A stretch of DNA of 50,058 nucleotides from Anaerolineales bacterium (GTDB taxonomy: Bacteria > Chloroflexota > Anaerolineae > Anaerolineales > RBG-16-64-43): the NCBI GenBank assembly GCA_016928575.1, contig JAFGKK010000103.1:1-50058 (forward strand). The letters run 5' to 3'. The notes beneath the pieces were generated by a model. That model did no database searches, was not told the DNA's origin, and saw only the letters and a list, made by a program, of their open reading frames with translations. Shown here in pieces: positions 8,843 to 18,301 of this stretch. A program made the translations under genes and the position numbers. The first letter of the stretch is position 1; each line of letters starts with the position of its first letter.

Positions 8843-10168
8843 TTATTCCTGGCGCTTGCCGAACTTCGTCACCAGAACATCTTCCAGGGTCGGCGCCCCC
8901 CTCTCCCGCAATTCATAGCGCACGCGCTGGTAAGGCTTGCGGATCTTCATCACGCGGGTCAGGTCGACCGGCGTTCCGATGATCACCAGTTCTGCATCGG
9001 CTTTGTCGATCGTGGCTTCGAGGTCGCGCACTTGCGCGGCGCCGTAGCCCATCGCCGGCAGGACCGGTCCGGTCTTTGGATATTTTGCGAACGTCGCCGC
9101 GATGGATCCGACTGCGAACCGGCGCGGATCGACGATTTCCGCGGCGCCGAAGCGCCGGGCGGCGACGTAGCCCGCCCCGAACGCCATCTCGCCGTGGGTC
9201 AGGGTCGGGCCGTCCTCGATCACCAACACCCGTTTGCCGCGGATCGATTCGGGGTCGTCGACGAAAAGGGGCGACTCCGCTTCGATGATCGTCGCGGAAG
9301 GATTCAAGCCGCGGATGTTTTCGACCACCCGGGCGACCGCCTGCGGGTCGGCCGTATCGACCTTGTTAATGACGACCACATCGGCGGCGCGGGCGTTGAC
9401 TTCGCCGGGATGATAAAGGGATTCGTGCCCGGGGCGGTGCGGGTCGGCGACGACGATCTGGAGATCTGAAACGTAGAACGGGAAATCGTTGTTGCCGCCG
9501 TCCCACAAGACGATATCCGCTTCCCGCTCGGCCTGGCGCAGGATCCTCTCATAATCCACGCCGGCATAGACGATCACGCCGGCATCAAGGTGCGGCTCAT
9601 ATTCCTCGCGTTCTTCGATCGTGCATTCGTGCTTGTCGAGGTCGGCATAGCCGGCGAAGCGTTGCACCGCCTGCTGGGCCAGGTCGCCGTAGGGCATCGG
9701 GTGCCGGATGGCCGCCAGGGTGTATCCCATCCCGCGCAGGACCGCAGCCACCCGCCGGGTAGTCTGGCTCTTGCCGGCCCCGGTCCGCACCGCGCATACC
9801 GAAACAACCGGCTTGCACGATTTTATTTGTGTGGATTTTCCGCCCATCAGGCGGAAGTCCGCGCCGGCGGCCATCACCATCGACGCTTTGTGCATCACGT
9901 ATTCGTGAGTCACGTCGCTGTAGGCGAAAACCACCTGATCGATTTTTCCATCGGCGATCAGCCGGAGCAGGTCGCTTTCCGGATGGATCGGCACCCCATC
10001 GGGATAACGTTTTCCCGCCAAGGCTGCCGGATAAATGCGATTTTCGATGTCGGGTATCTGGGTGGCGGTGAAGGCCACCACGTCGTACTCCGGATTATCG
10101 CGGAAGAATACGTTGAAATTATGAAAATCGCGACCGGCGGCGCCCATGATGACCGTGCGTATCGGCAT
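8843..10168 (-). CDS. COG2403-family GTPase / cyclic 2,3-diphosphoglycerate synthetase-like protein
   Basis: The 441-residue protein opens with a Rossmann-like strand and glycine loop (RTVIMGAAGRDFHNF), then a central P-loop VRTGAGKSQTTR (about residues 128-138) and an NKVD base-specificity motif in VVVINKVDTAD. It ends with a third domain carrying IIGTPVDLTRV. This matches COG2403 predicted GTPases, which are commonly annotated as cyclic 2,3-diphosphoglycerate synthetases after the methanogen osmolyte enzyme. Whether this bacterial member makes that compound is unproven. The ATG at 10168 has a strong AAAGGAG ribosome site 6 nt upstream; the frame extends to 10255 without support. The gene downstream of pncC on the same strand is separated by 115 bp. 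Confidence 0.85.
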   Translation of the reverse strand: MPIRTVIMGAAGRDFHNFNVFFRDNPEYDVVAFTATQIPDIENRIYPAALAGKRYPDGVPIHPESDLLRLIADGKIDQVVFAYSDVTHEYVMHKASMVMAAGADFRLMGGKSTQIKSCKPVVSVCAVRTGAGKSQTTRRVAAVLRGMGYTLAAIRHPMPYGDLAQQAVQRFAGYADLDKHECTIEEREEYEPHLDAGVIVYAGVDYERILRQAEREADIVLWDGGNNDFPFYVSDLQIVVADPHRPGHESLYHPGEVNARAADVVVINKVDTADPQAVARVVENIRGLNPSATIIEAESPLFVDDPESIRGKRVLVIEDGPTLTHGEMAFGAGYVAARRFGAAEIVDPRRFAVGSIAATFAKYPKTGPVLPAMGYGAAQVRDLEATIDKADAELVIIGTPVDLTRVMKIRKPYQRVRYELRERGAPTLEDVLVTKFGKRQE

Positions 10169-10283
10169 GCGCGATGCTCCTTTTTTTCCACGGATCCTTT
10201 CCCCGCGGGCTTCCCGCGGACGGCGGGCGGCCTTCCGGATGGGGATGGCGGGCATATGATAATCGTTTTTGGATTCCTCGGGA

Positions 10284-10772
10284 TTATTCCGGCCGGAGGG
10301 AATCGAGGTATTCTTCCAGCAGCTGCAGCACGTGGTCGGCGGCTCCGGCTTTGTTCCGAAGGCGGTCGCCCGTCAGGCGGATGGACTGCGCCCGGGTTTG
10401 GCCTTCGGCGGCCAAGGCCAGCCACATCAATCCCACCGGTTTGTCCCTGGTTGCGCCGCCCGGTCCGGCGATTCCGCTGACAGCTGCGCCGATATCGGTG
10501 CCGAAGTAGCGGCGGACCCCTTCGGCCATTTCCCTGGCGGTGCGTTCGCTGACGGCGCCGAACTGGGCGAGGGTTTCGCGATGCACGCCGAGCAGCTTGA
10601 CTTTGGCGTCGTTGGAATAGGCCACCACGCCTCCGAGGAAGTAGATCGAAGATCCCGGGATGTCGGTCAACCGCGAGCCGATCAGGCCGCCGGTGACCGA
10701 CTCGGCAACCGCGACCGTCAATCCCAATGCCTCCAATTTCTTGCCGATGCGGGCTTCCGCCGGGGGAGTCAT
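10284..10772 (-). CDS. pncC: Nicotinamide-nucleotide amidohydrolase (PncC / CinA C-terminal domain)
   Basis: The 162-residue stand-alone CinA-C domain deamidates nicotinamide mononucleotide to nicotinate mononucleotide in pyridine nucleotide recycling. Family motifs are AVAESVTGGLIGSRLTDIPG with the catalytic-loop Ser, YFLGGVVAYSNDAKVKLLGV, GAVSERTAREMAEG and GIAGPGG. Length fits PncC rather than full CinA, which carries an extra N-terminal domain. The ATG at 10772 sits 4 nt after AAGGAAGG. It is followed on the same strand by the COG2403 gene after 115 bp, so co-transcription is possible. Confidence 0.9.
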   Translation of the reverse strand: MTPPAEARIGKKLEALGLTVAVAESVTGGLIGSRLTDIPGSSIYFLGGVVAYSNDAKVKLLGVHRETLAQFGAVSERTAREMAEGVRRYFGTDIGAAVSGIAGPGGATRDKPVGLMWLALAAEGQTRAQSIRLTGDRLRNKAGAADHVLQLLEEYLDSLRPE

Positions 10773-10855
10773 CTTTCCTTCCTTGGGCCTCAGTATAGGG
10801 GAAAAGCAGAAATTCGACAACGAATTCCCGCGCGGCTGGCCGCGGGATAAATCCC

Positions 10856-10940
10856 GACCCTAAGGGTTCCGAAGGGTTCCTTTCGATTAATTCCAACCCT
10901 TAGGGTTGCGAAGGGTTCCGAAGGGTTCCCGAGGGTTCCT
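10856..10940. repeat. REP-like cluster upstream of the RAYT transposase
   Basis: Repeated AAGGGTTCC units include the palindromes GACCCTAAGGGTTCC (10856-10870) and AACCCTTAGGGTT (10895-10907), then GAAGGGTTCC copies to 10940. The same core occurs at 11676-11713 and 19400-19432. Position next to a RAYT gene is typical of its REP/BIME substrate. Confidence 0.7.
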
Positions 10941-11008
10941 CCCGGCTTGCGGATTCGGCGGTTTTATAGCATCATATAAGCAGAATGACTTGCTTTAAAG
11001 GGGGAGTG

Positions 11009-11629
11009 ATGACCAGTCCAACAAGTTTGGAATCCGGCTTGCCGTATCACATCTTTACCCGCGGCATAAATCGGGAGAACATTTTTCTCGACGAGTGGAA
11101 TTATTTCCGGTTTATGGAACTCTTTTGCTTTCATGTTGCTCCGATTGCGGAAACCTACGCCTACTGCCTTCTTCGCAACCATTTCCATCTTTTCTTGCGA
11201 ATTAGGACCGACGCGGAGATCCGCCAAGCATTGACGCACGAGGGGATCCAAGATGCCCCGTCATATCCCGCCCCCGGACAATGCATCGGGAACCTCCTGA
11301 ACGCTTACGCGAAGACCATCAATTTCAACTATCATCGTACGGGAAGCCTTTTTCAGCACCCGTTTGGCCGGGTTCCGGTAACAACCGATCGGTATTACGA
11401 GCAATTAATCAAATACATCCATCAGAATCCGCAGCATCATGGGTTCGTCAAAGATTTCCGGGAGTGGCCTTTCTCTTCCTATCATTCCTTATCATCGTCA
11501 GACAATGGGCAATTGGATGGATCCATCGATCTCTCCCCGATACCGCGCGAGAGCCGCACCCCCCGCCGCCGTTCGAGGCGTATTGACCACAGCCGCTACC
11601 GGCAATTAATCGCCAACGATTATTTCTAG
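11009..11629 (+). CDS. REP-associated tyrosine transposase (RAYT, Y1/HUH family)
   Basis: The 206-residue single-strand DNA endonuclease is of the IS200-like Y1 superfamily. The HUH metal-binding pair is RNHFHLFLR (His58, His60). The Tyr-containing helix is DRYYEQLIKYIHQNPQ (about residues 128-142), followed by EWPFSSYHSL, which is typical of RAYT proteins. A basic tail (TPRRRSRR) follows. ATG 11009 has a near-perfect AAAGGGGGA ribosome site; ATG 10985 is the weaker alternative. Flanking AACCCTAAGGGTT palindromes, rather than IS200 ends, argue for a domesticated RAYT that mobilises or processes REPs. It appears intact. Confidence 0.88.
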   Translation: MTSPTSLESGLPYHIFTRGINRENIFLDEWNYFRFMELFCFHVAPIAETYAYCLLRNHFHLFLRIRTDAEIRQALTHEGIQDAPSYPAPGQCIGNLLNAYAKTINFNYHRTGSLFQHPFGRVPVTTDRYYEQLIKYIHQNPQHHGFVKDFREWPFSSYHSLSSSDNGQLDGSIDLSPIPRESRTPRRRSRRIDHSRYRQLIANDYF

Positions 11630-11675
11630 GTTTTTTACGGTGAAGCAATCATAAGGCGATTTCCCCTAACCTTTG

Positions 11676-11713
11676 GGAACCCTAAGGGTTTCTATGGGTT
11701 CCCAAGGGTTGCC
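11676..11713. repeat. REP-like palindrome downstream of the RAYT
   Basis: GGGAACCC (11676-11683) and GGGTTCCC (11696-11703) are inverted around CTAAGGGTTT-type core sequence, and a further CAAGGGTTGCC follows. It is related to the upstream cluster and to the 19400-19432 hairpin. Confidence 0.65.
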
Positions 11714-11916
11714 GTCTTGCATAATCCGGACATGGAACCCTTGCTTTCGTCGTGCGAATTCACGTCCGTTAAAAAGCCAAAAAAAACGCGGCGCCACGAA
11801 TGCAGCAGCCGTTGAGATATCCTGATAATTGCGAATTCCCATTAAAACAGGCGAATCCCGCCTTCTTCGCCGTCATCCTTTCGTATGGTAACCGTCAGGG
11901 AAGAAGATACCCGCCG

Positions 11917-11925
11917 TGCTATAAT
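11917..11925 (+). promoter_or_regulatory. Extended -10 promoter upstream of the SDR epimerase
   Basis: TGCTATAAT is a perfect extended -10 element 60 bp upstream of the TTG start at 11986. The -35 region is weak, as at the tRNA-Val promoter. Confidence 0.5.
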
Positions 11926-11985
11926 CCTGGTCTGATAAGTGCGGGGAGCATCATTTTCACCCGCACTTTTGTTCTGGAGTCGATT

Positions 11986-12921
11986 TTGAACATCCTCGTT
12001 ACGGGCGCCGCCGGATTTCTCGGATCCTCACTCGCCAACACCCTGGTCAAGGCCGGCCATCAAGTCCGCGGATTGGATGACCTTTCGACCGGGGATCCTT
12101 CGCGCCTTAACCCTTCGGTTCTCTTCACCCGCGGCGACGTGCAGGACCGTCCCAAGCTGTGGACCCTCCTGCAAGACGTGGAATGCGTCTACCACCTGGC
12201 GGCGCGTGTATCGGTCCAGGAATCGATTCTCTACCCGCGCGAATACAACGCCTCGAACGTCGCCGGGACCGTGAGTCTGATGGAAGCCATGCGCGATGTG
12301 GGGGTGCGGCGGGTGGTCTTCATCTCCTCCGGCGCCGTGTACGGCGAACAACAGACCCAGCCGGTGAAGGAAACCGCCACCCCCAACCCGGGGTCTCCGT
12401 ACGCGGTCTCGAAACTCGCGGCGGAATACTACGTCCGCACGATCGGCGCACTGTGGGAGATCGAGACCGTCATCCTGCGGGTGTTCAACGCCTACGGGCC
12501 GGGCCAGCCGCTTCCAGCCGCGCACGCGCCGGTTGTCGCCCGCTTTCTGCGCCAGGCCTCCGGCGGAGGCTCGCTGGTGGTCCACAACGGCGGTCACCAA
12601 ACGCGCGATTACATCTACCTCGACGATGCGGTGGATTGCATGGCCGCCGCTGCGACCGCTCCGGGTGTCGACCGCAAAATCGTCAACGTCGGCAGCGGGG
12701 TTGAGACCTCGGTCCTTTCCCTGGCGGATCAAATCATCCATCTGGTCCGGCAGGGCGAAGTGCTGAAGACGCCGTATGAAGAAGGCGGTCTGTCGCGGAT
12801 GTGCGCCGACCTCACCCTGGCGCGTGACCTGTTGGGATTCCGCCCCAAGTATTCCCTGGCCGAGGGCTTGCGCCTCACCTACGAGCGCGATCCGCGGTTC
12901 CAACTCGTACCGGTCGCTTAA
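11986..12921 (+). CDS. NAD-dependent epimerase/dehydratase (extended SDR, GalE-like)
   Basis: The 311-residue extended short-chain dehydrogenase begins with the nucleotide-binding motif VTGAAGFLGSSLA. It continues with DDLSTGD, YHLAARVSVQESI and the catalytic SSGAVYG...YAVSKLAAEYY (Tyr-x3-Lys). Next are a sugar-nucleotide epimerase-like RVFNAYGPGQ and HNGGHQTRDYIYLDD. Such enzymes epimerise or dehydrate UDP/GDP sugars for cell-surface glycans. The substrate is not clear. No ATG exists near the Rossmann strand; TTG 11986 has a CTGGAG ribosome site 5 nt upstream, and the frame upstream to 11800 is non-coding. Confidence 0.9.
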   Translation: MNILVTGAAGFLGSSLANTLVKAGHQVRGLDDLSTGDPSRLNPSVLFTRGDVQDRPKLWTLLQDVECVYHLAARVSVQESILYPREYNASNVAGTVSLMEAMRDVGVRRVVFISSGAVYGEQQTQPVKETATPNPGSPYAVSKLAAEYYVRTIGALWEIETVILRVFNAYGPGQPLPAAHAPVVARFLRQASGGGSLVVHNGGHQTRDYIYLDDAVDCMAAAATAPGVDRKIVNVGSGVETSVLSLADQIIHLVRQGEVLKTPYEEGGLSRMCADLTLARDLLGFRPKYSLAEGLRLTYERDPRFQLVPVA

Positions 12922-13013
12922 GCCGGATCTCCGTTCCCTCTTCCCCAACTAAAAAAAGGTGTTTCCCGGTTCCGCCGGAATTCCCGGAGATTCCGTCGGG
13001 CGGCGGCTTCCTT

Positions 13014-13019
13014 TATAAT
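13014..13019 (+). promoter_or_regulatory. TATAAT -10 box upstream of the glycosylase-ETF operon
   Basis: A perfect TATAAT lies 41 bp upstream of the ATG at 13061. A weak TTCCGT lies 17 bp further upstream as a possible -35. Confidence 0.5.
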
Positions 13020-13060
13020 GCTCCCGGATTCCATCCCGGTACGGCCGGTCGGATTTTTCC

Positions 13061-13732
13061 ATGAGAATTTCCCGCAACCGATCCGCGCGACTGCCGCGAG
13101 CGTTTTTCCGACAACCGACCCTGCAAACCGCCCGCGCCCTCTTGGGAACCCGCTTGGTCAGGCTCGATCGCGGCCGAAGGCTCTCGGGGATCATCGTGGA
13201 AACCGAAGCCTACATCGGCCGCCAGGATCTCGGGTGCCATGCCAGCCGCGGCGGCCGCACGCCGCGCAACGAAGCGATGTTCGGCCTGCCGGGCCGCGCC
13301 TACGTTTATTTCACCTACGGCATGCACTGGCTGCTCAACGTGGTCACCGAGGACGAGGGAATTCCCGCGGCCGTCCTCGTTCGTGCTATGATTCCCGACG
13401 AAGGCCGGGAGGCGATGCGCCGCCGCCGCGCCGGGCGCGAGCCGCTCGCGGGCGGTCCGGCGATGCTTTGCATGGCCCTGGGGATCGATAAACGCTGGAA
13501 CGGTCACGACCTGTGCAAGCGATCCTCGCGGCTTTACCTGGAACGGGCCTTTTCGATTTCCAACGACTCCGTGACCAAAGGCCCCCGAGTGGGGTTATAT
13601 ACGGTGCCGGAACCGTGGAAAAGCATCCCATGGAGATTCCGGGCATCGCCCGCGGCCGTGGAGATCTTGAGTCGACAATTGGCCGAATCCCCGTCCGGCG
13701 CCGGCCGGGCGCATGGCAGGAGGAGTGAATGA
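13061..13732 (+). CDS. 3-methyladenine DNA glycosylase (AAG/MPG family)
   Basis: The 223-residue base-excision repair enzyme removes alkylated purines. Family landmarks are ARALLGTRLVR, the catalytic glutamate in IIVETEAYIG (Glu49), DLGCHASRGGRTPRN, AYVYFTYGMHWLLNVV and GGPAMLCMALGI. Length is normal for bacterial members. The stop codon overlaps the etfB start by 4 bp (ATGA), so the repair gene is translationally coupled to an electron-transfer operon, an unusual pairing with no obvious functional link. It probably shares the promoter at 13014. Confidence 0.92.
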   Translation: MRISRNRSARLPRAFFRQPTLQTARALLGTRLVRLDRGRRLSGIIVETEAYIGRQDLGCHASRGGRTPRNEAMFGLPGRAYVYFTYGMHWLLNVVTEDEGIPAAVLVRAMIPDEGREAMRRRRAGREPLAGGPAMLCMALGIDKRWNGHDLCKRSSRLYLERAFSISNDSVTKGPRVGLYTVPEPWKSIPWRFRASPAAVEILSRQLAESPSGAGRAHGRRSE

Positions 13733-14634
13733 CGGAAGTCGAAACCTATCGATCGATCGTCCTGGTGAAACAGGTCCCCGATACCCGCCACGTCTCCGCC
13801 GAGATGATGACCCCGGACGGCACCATGAACCGCGGTGCCCTTCCGGCGGTCTTCAATCCGGAGGACCTTAACGCATTGGAAATGGCGCTGCAGCTGCGCG
13901 AACGGCACGGCGGCACCGTGACGGCGATCACCATGGGGCCGCCCAAAGCGGCCGATGTTCTGCGCGATTGCCTGTACCGCGGGGCGGACCGCGTGATCCT
14001 GCTGACCGACCGCAAATTTGCCGGGGCCGATACGCTGGCCACCTCCTATGCGCTGAAGTGCGCGGTGGAAAAAAGCGGCCCGTACGATTTTATCTTCTGC
14101 GGTCGGCAGGCGATCGACGGCGACACCGCCCAGGTCGGACCACAGACCGCCGAAAAGCTCGGCATCCCGCAAATCACCTACGCCGAATCGATCCTCGAGC
14201 TGAAGGGCCGCGAAGTGACCGTACAGCGCGCCCTCGGCTCGGGAACCGAGATTGTCCGCTGCTCCCTGCCTTGCCTGATCACCGTGACGGCTTCGGCCAA
14301 TACGCCGCGGCCGCCGTCGGCGCGGAAGCGGATCGAGCGAAAACTCGCCGCCACCCCGCTCGAGTTCTCGGCCTTGTTGAAAGCCTGGCCCGAATTTCCC
14401 GACGAAGAAAGCTTGAAAGCGTTCCTCGCGGCCCGCAAGCTGATCATCCCCGTCTGGACCGCCGAGGATATCGGCGCCGAGCAGGGGAAGATCGGCCTGG
14501 CCGGATCTCCCACCCAGGTTCACAAGGTGAACGCGGTGGTTCTCGACTCGGCCGAAAGCAAGGAGATCGCCCCCACCCGGGAGGGCGTCACGGCGATGAT
14601 CGATGAGTTGGTTAAAGAATACATCGTGGGGTGA
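13729..14634 (+). CDS. etfB: Electron transfer flavoprotein beta subunit
   Basis: The 301-residue EtfB accepts electrons from acyl-CoA dehydrogenases as a heterodimer with EtfA. It begins SIVLVKQVPDTR, and has GPPKAADVLRDCLYRGAD and the EtfB signature CGRQAIDGDTAQVGPQTAE (residues 124-142). It is longer than the classical form (about 255), with a C-terminal part containing LIIPVWTAEDIGAE as in the FixA/bifurcating-type branch. The start overlaps the glycosylase stop (ATGA). etfA starts 7 bp downstream behind a GAGGAG site, and an acyl-CoA dehydrogenase follows. Confidence 0.95.
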   Translation: MTEVETYRSIVLVKQVPDTRHVSAEMMTPDGTMNRGALPAVFNPEDLNALEMALQLRERHGGTVTAITMGPPKAADVLRDCLYRGADRVILLTDRKFAGADTLATSYALKCAVEKSGPYDFIFCGRQAIDGDTAQVGPQTAEKLGIPQITYAESILELKGREVTVQRALGSGTEIVRCSLPCLITVTASANTPRPPSARKRIERKLAATPLEFSALLKAWPEFPDEESLKAFLAARKLIIPVWTAEDIGAEQGKIGLAGSPTQVHKVNAVVLDSAESKEIAPTREGVTAMIDELVKEYIVG

Positions 14635-14641
14635 GGAGATC

Positions 14642-15664
14642 ATGGCGGAAAAACAAAGCGTCTGGGTTTTCATCGAACAAAACGAAGGCCACCTGGCCGA
14701 CGTCAGTTTGGAACTGCTGGGCAAGGCGCGCGAGCTGGCGGACGCCCTGGGCCACGAGGTCGCCGGCTTGTTGTTCGGCCACAAGATCAAGGAATTGGCT
14801 CCGGCGGTGATCCAGTGCGGCGCAGACCGCGTGTTCCTGGTCGATCATCCCGAAATGGAGCTGTACCGAACCCTGCCCTACGCGCGGGTTGCGTCGCGAC
14901 TGGCGCGCAGCCGAAAGCCGGAGATATTCCTGATCGGGGCGACACCCAACGGGCGCGACTTGGCGCCGCGGATCGCCAGCGCCCTGCGTTGCGGACTGAC
15001 CGCCGATTGCACCGATTTGCAGATCGGCGACTACACCAATAAGAAAGAAAACAAGACCTATGCCAACCTGCTGTTTCAGATCCGCCCTGCGTTCGGCGGC
15101 AATCTGATCGCGACCATCGTCAATCCGCATACGCGGCCGCAGATGGCCACCGTGCGCGAGGGCGTGATGCACAAACCCGTCCCCCAGCCCTCGCGCCGAG
15201 GCGCGATTGAGGAGATCCAGCCGGACCTCGAGCAGGGCGATCTGGCGTTGAAGATCCTCAGCCGCTCCATGCGGCCGTCCACGGTTAAATTAAAAGAAGC
15301 GCCCGTGGTGGTGGCGGGCGGAGCCGGCGCCGACGAAGCCGCGGATTTCCAACTGTTGCGGGACCTGGCCAACCTGCTGGGCGGCGAGGTGGGGGCTTCG
15401 CGCGCGGCGGTCGACGCCGGCCTGATCTCCGCCGAGCACCAGGTCGGCCAGACGGGAACCACCGTCCGCCCGCGGCTCTACATCGCCGCGGGGATTTCCG
15501 GCGCCATCCAGCACCGCGCCGGGATGGACCAATCCTCGAAGATCATCGCCATCAACACCGATCCCGGCGCGCCGATCTTCCAGGTCGCGCATTATAAGAT
15601 CGTCGGCGATCTGGCCGAAGTGCTGCCGCTGATCATTCAATCCCTACGGGAAAAGGCAAAGTGA
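14642..15664 (+). CDS. etfA: Electron transfer flavoprotein alpha subunit
   Basis: The 340-residue EtfA has an N-terminal domain ([20 protein letters not shown]) and a C-terminal FAD-binding domain with [20 protein letters not shown] and the terminal [15 protein letters not shown] signature. The [20 protein letters not shown] motif is family-typical. The start ATG 14642 follows GAGGAG. With EtfB it would carry electrons from the acyl-CoA dehydrogenase downstream to a quinone oxidoreductase not present in this window. Confidence 0.95.
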   Translation: MAEKQSVWVFIEQNEGHLADVSLELLGKARELADALGHEVAGLLFGHKIKELAPAVIQCGADRVFLVDHPEMELYRTLPYARVASRLARSRKPEIFLIGATPNGRDLAPRIASALRCGLTADCTDLQIGDYTNKKENKTYANLLFQIRPAFGGNLIATIVNPHTRPQMATVREGVMHKPVPQPSRRGAIEEIQPDLEQGDLALKILSRSMRPSTVKLKEAPVVVAGGAGADEAADFQLLRDLANLLGGEVGASRAAVDAGLISAEHQVGQTGTTVRPRLYIAAGISGAIQHRAGMDQSSKIIAINTDPGAPIFQVAHYKIVGDLAEVLPLIIQSLREKAK

Positions 15665-15678
15665 CTGGGAGCCGTCCG

Positions 15679-17397
15679 ATGACTGATAATTTCTTCCTGG
15701 ATAACCCCGACCTGCAGTTCCGGCTCGAACAGTTGGACCTGCGCGAAGTGCTCGACCTCAAAGAAAAAGGCTACAGCGAGGCCGCCGAATACCCCGGCGC
15801 GCCGCGGAATTACGCCGATGCGATGGACAACTACCGGACGGTCCTCGAGGTCCTGGGTGAGATCTGCGCCACGCGGGTGGCTCCGCGCGCGGCCGAAGCC
15901 GACGAGGAGGGGGTGCACTTTTCCGACGGAAAGGTCGAATACGCCAAAGCCACCCAGGATGCTATTCAAGCTCTGCGCCAGGCCGAACTGTTCGGCTGCA
16001 TGCTCTCGCGCAAGTACGGCGGGATGAACCTGCCGGAATCGATCTACCAAATGATGGTCGAAATCGTCTCGCGCGCCGAAAGCGGCCTGATGACGATCTT
16101 CGGCCTGCAGGAGATCGCCGCCTCGATCGAGGAATTCGGCAGCGAGGAAGCCAAACAGCGGGTGCTGCCCAAATTCTCGCGCGGGGAGGTTTCGGGGGCG
16201 ATGATTCTCACCGAGGCCGACGCCGGCTCGGACCTGGGTTCGGTGCAGACCCGCGCCGTGTGGGACGAGGCGGCCAAGGTCTGGCGGTTGACCGGGGTTA
16301 AGCGCTTCATCACCAACGGCAACGCGGACGTGGCGCTGGTCCTGGCGCGCAGCGAGGAGGGGTCGCGCGACGGGCGCGGCCTCTCGCTGTTCCTGGTCGA
16401 GCGCGACGACACGGTCAAGATCAGGCGGATCGAAAACAAAATGGGCTTGCACGCCTCCCCCACCTGCGAGCTGCAATACAACAACACGCCCGCAGAACTG
16501 ATCGGCAAGCGGCGCTTCGGCCTGCTGCGCCACGCCATGGCGCTGATGAACGGCGCGCGGCTGGCGGTCGCCGCCCAGGCGCTGGGTATTGCCGAGGCCG
16601 CCTACCGCGAAGGGCGGAAATACGCCGGAGAACGGTGCCAATTCGGAAAGCCGATCCGCGAACTGCAGCCGGTGGCGCGGATGCTGATTTCGATGCGGGG
16701 CGAGATCGAGGCCGCGCGGGCCTTGCTGGCCGAGACCGGCCGCTGGGTGGATCTGCTCAAGGCCTACGAGCGCGCCTCCGCCGAGGGGACGGTGAAGGAC
16801 GCCGGCGCGGCGCGCGAGCGGCTGAAGCGCGCCTCCGCCCTGGCCGAAACCCTCACCCCGATCGTCAAATATTACGCCACCGAAATGGGCAACCGGGTGT
16901 GCTTCCAGGCGGTCCAGATCCACGGCGGCGTGGGGTACATGCGCGAGTTCAAGGTCGAACGCCTGATGCGCGACCAGCGCGTGACCAACATCTACGAAGG
17001 AACCAGCCAGCTTCAGGTGGTGGCGGCGACCGGGAAGCTCCTGGGCCACGCGCTGGATCCGCTGCTCCACGAGTGGATGGATTTCGCCGCCGACTCCGAA
17101 TTGGCCGAGGAACGGACCGCGCTGGAAGAATCCACCGCCTTGTTCCAGAAGGCGGTCGATCACCTGAAGGGGCAGGACCGGGCGGTCATCGATTTCTACG
17201 CCGGCGACCTGGTCGACATGGCCGCCTGGACGGTCTGCTCTTGGCTGCTCTTGCGCGATGCCGGGCTGCGGCCGCACAAGGCGGACCTCTACCGCGCCTA
17301 CCTGGCCGATGTGCTTCCCAAACTTAGGGTTGCAGGCGAGGTCGTCTTGAAAAGCAGCACCACGATCCTGCAGACGAAACAATCGCTTTTAGCCTGA
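15679..17397 (+). CDS. Acyl-CoA dehydrogenase (long, about 570-residue form)
   Basis: The 572-residue FAD enzyme of beta-oxidation has the classic blocks [16 protein letters not shown] (FAD/substrate binding), [26 protein letters not shown], the FG(K)PI loop [33 protein letters not shown], and the catalytic-glutamate-bearing [15 protein letters not shown]-terminal extension of over 100 residues past the core places it in the longer ACAD branch, as in VLCAD/ACAD9-like or FadE-type bacterial enzymes. ATG 15679 was preferred over the GTG 15661 that overlaps the etfA stop, because GGGAG lies 7 nt upstream. It is third in the glycosylase-etfB-etfA operon and is followed by a strong terminator. Confidence 0.93.
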   Translation: MTDNFFLDNPDLQFRLEQLDLREVLDLKEKGYSEAAEYPGAPRNYADAMDNYRTVLEVLGEICATRVAPRAAEADEEGVHFSDGKVEYAKATQDAIQALRQAELFGCMLSRKYGGMNLPESIYQMMVEIVSRAESGLMTIFGLQEIAASIEEFGSEEAKQRVLPKFSRGEVSGAMILTEADAGSDLGSVQTRAVWDEAAKVWRLTGVKRFITNGNADVALVLARSEEGSRDGRGLSLFLVERDDTVKIRRIENKMGLHASPTCELQYNNTPAELIGKRRFGLLRHAMALMNGARLAVAAQALGIAEAAYREGRKYAGERCQFGKPIRELQPVARMLISMRGEIEAARALLAETGRWVDLLKAYERASAEGTVKDAGAARERLKRASALAETLTPIVKYYATEMGNRVCFQAVQIHGGVGYMREFKVERLMRDQRVTNIYEGTSQLQVVAATGKLLGHALDPLLHEWMDFAADSELAEERTALEESTALFQKAVDHLKGQDRAVIDFYAGDLVDMAAWTVCSWLLLRDAGLRPHKADLYRAYLADVLPKLRVAGEVVLKSSTTILQTKQSLLA

Positions 17398-17401
17398 GCC
17401 G

Positions 17402-17432
17402 ATCCCGCAGGGTTTCCCTGCGGGATTTCTTT
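17402..17432 (+). terminator. Rho-independent terminator after the acyl-CoA dehydrogenase
   Basis: ATCCCGCAGGG (17402-17412) pairs perfectly with CCCTGCGGGAT (17416-17426) across a TTT loop, and TTCTTT follows. It separates the etf operon from fabI. Confidence 0.88.
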
Positions 17433-17450
17433 CCCGGAAGGGAGAGGACA

Positions 17451-18245
17451 ATGGGTTTGCTGTCCGGGAAAACCGCACTCATCTTTGGGGTGGCCAACGA
17501 CCACAGCATCGCCTGGGGGATCGCCCAGGCGTTCGCCCGCGAGGGGGCGCGGCTGGGGTTCACCTACGCCTCTCCCGCGCTGGAAAAACGCGTGCGCCCG
17601 CTGGCAGCCTCCCTGCGCTCGCCATTCGTCGAGCCATGCGACGTCGCCAGCGACATGCAGATCGCGGCGGCGATGAAAAAGGCCGGGGAGACCTTCGGCG
17701 CGATCGACATCCTCATCCACTCCATCGGATTTGCGCGTAAGGAGGAACTCACGGGGCCGTATTACAACACCACCCGCGAGGGTTTCCACCTGGCAATGGA
17801 CATCAGCGTCTATTCCTTCACCGCACTCGCCCGCGCCGCGATTCCCATCCTGAATCCCGGCGGTGCGCTGCTCACGCTCACCTATTACGGATCCGAGAAG
17901 GTGGCCGCCCACTACAACGTAATGGGCGTCGCCAAGGCCGCCCTGGAATCCTCCGTCCGCTACCTGGCCAGCGACCTGGGTCCGCGCCGGATTCGGGTGA
18001 ACGCGATCAGCGCCGGGCCGATCCGGACTTTGGCCGCGGCGGGGATCAGCGGCTTCAAGGAAATGCGCTCTCATTTCCGCGGGATCGCACCGCTGCGCCG
18101 CCATGTGACGATCGAGGACGTCGGCAACGCCGCCGCATTTCTGTGCTCCGATTCGGCCGGGGCTATCACCGGCGAAGTGTTGTACGTCGACTCCGGCTTC
18201 AACATTCTCGGCGTTCCTTCTCCCGAGGAATCGGCGGATGGATGA
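17451..18245 (+). CDS. fabI: Enoyl-[acyl-carrier-protein] reductase (NADH)
   Basis: The 264-residue short-chain-fold reductase carries out the last step of each fatty-acid elongation cycle. The FabI-type nucleotide loop is [21 protein letters not shown] is in the family position, and the catalytic Tyr155 and Lys162 lie in the Y-x6-K spacing that separates FabI from ordinary SDRs. The [16 protein letters not shown] loop is also typical. FabI is the triclosan-type target enzyme. It sits behind a terminator and therefore probably has its own promoter. The start ATG follows GGGAGAGGAC. Confidence 0.95.
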   Translation: MGLLSGKTALIFGVANDHSIAWGIAQAFAREGARLGFTYASPALEKRVRPLAASLRSPFVEPCDVASDMQIAAAMKKAGETFGAIDILIHSIGFARKEELTGPYYNTTREGFHLAMDISVYSFTALARAAIPILNPGGALLTLTYYGSEKVAAHYNVMGVAKAALESSVRYLASDLGPRRIRVNAISAGPIRTLAAAGISGFKEMRSHFRGIAPLRRHVTIEDVGNAAAFLCSDSAGAITGEVLYVDSGFNILGVPSPEESADG

Positions 18246-18301
18246 ATCGCACCCTTTTCTTGAACACCGTACCGCCGCACCCGTAACGATCGTTTGATCC
18301 G

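Noticed and set aside
17402-17432. Riboswitch upstream of fabI
   Set aside because: The simple stem with T-tract is a terminator of the upstream operon, with no additional conserved stems in the 18 bp before fabI.
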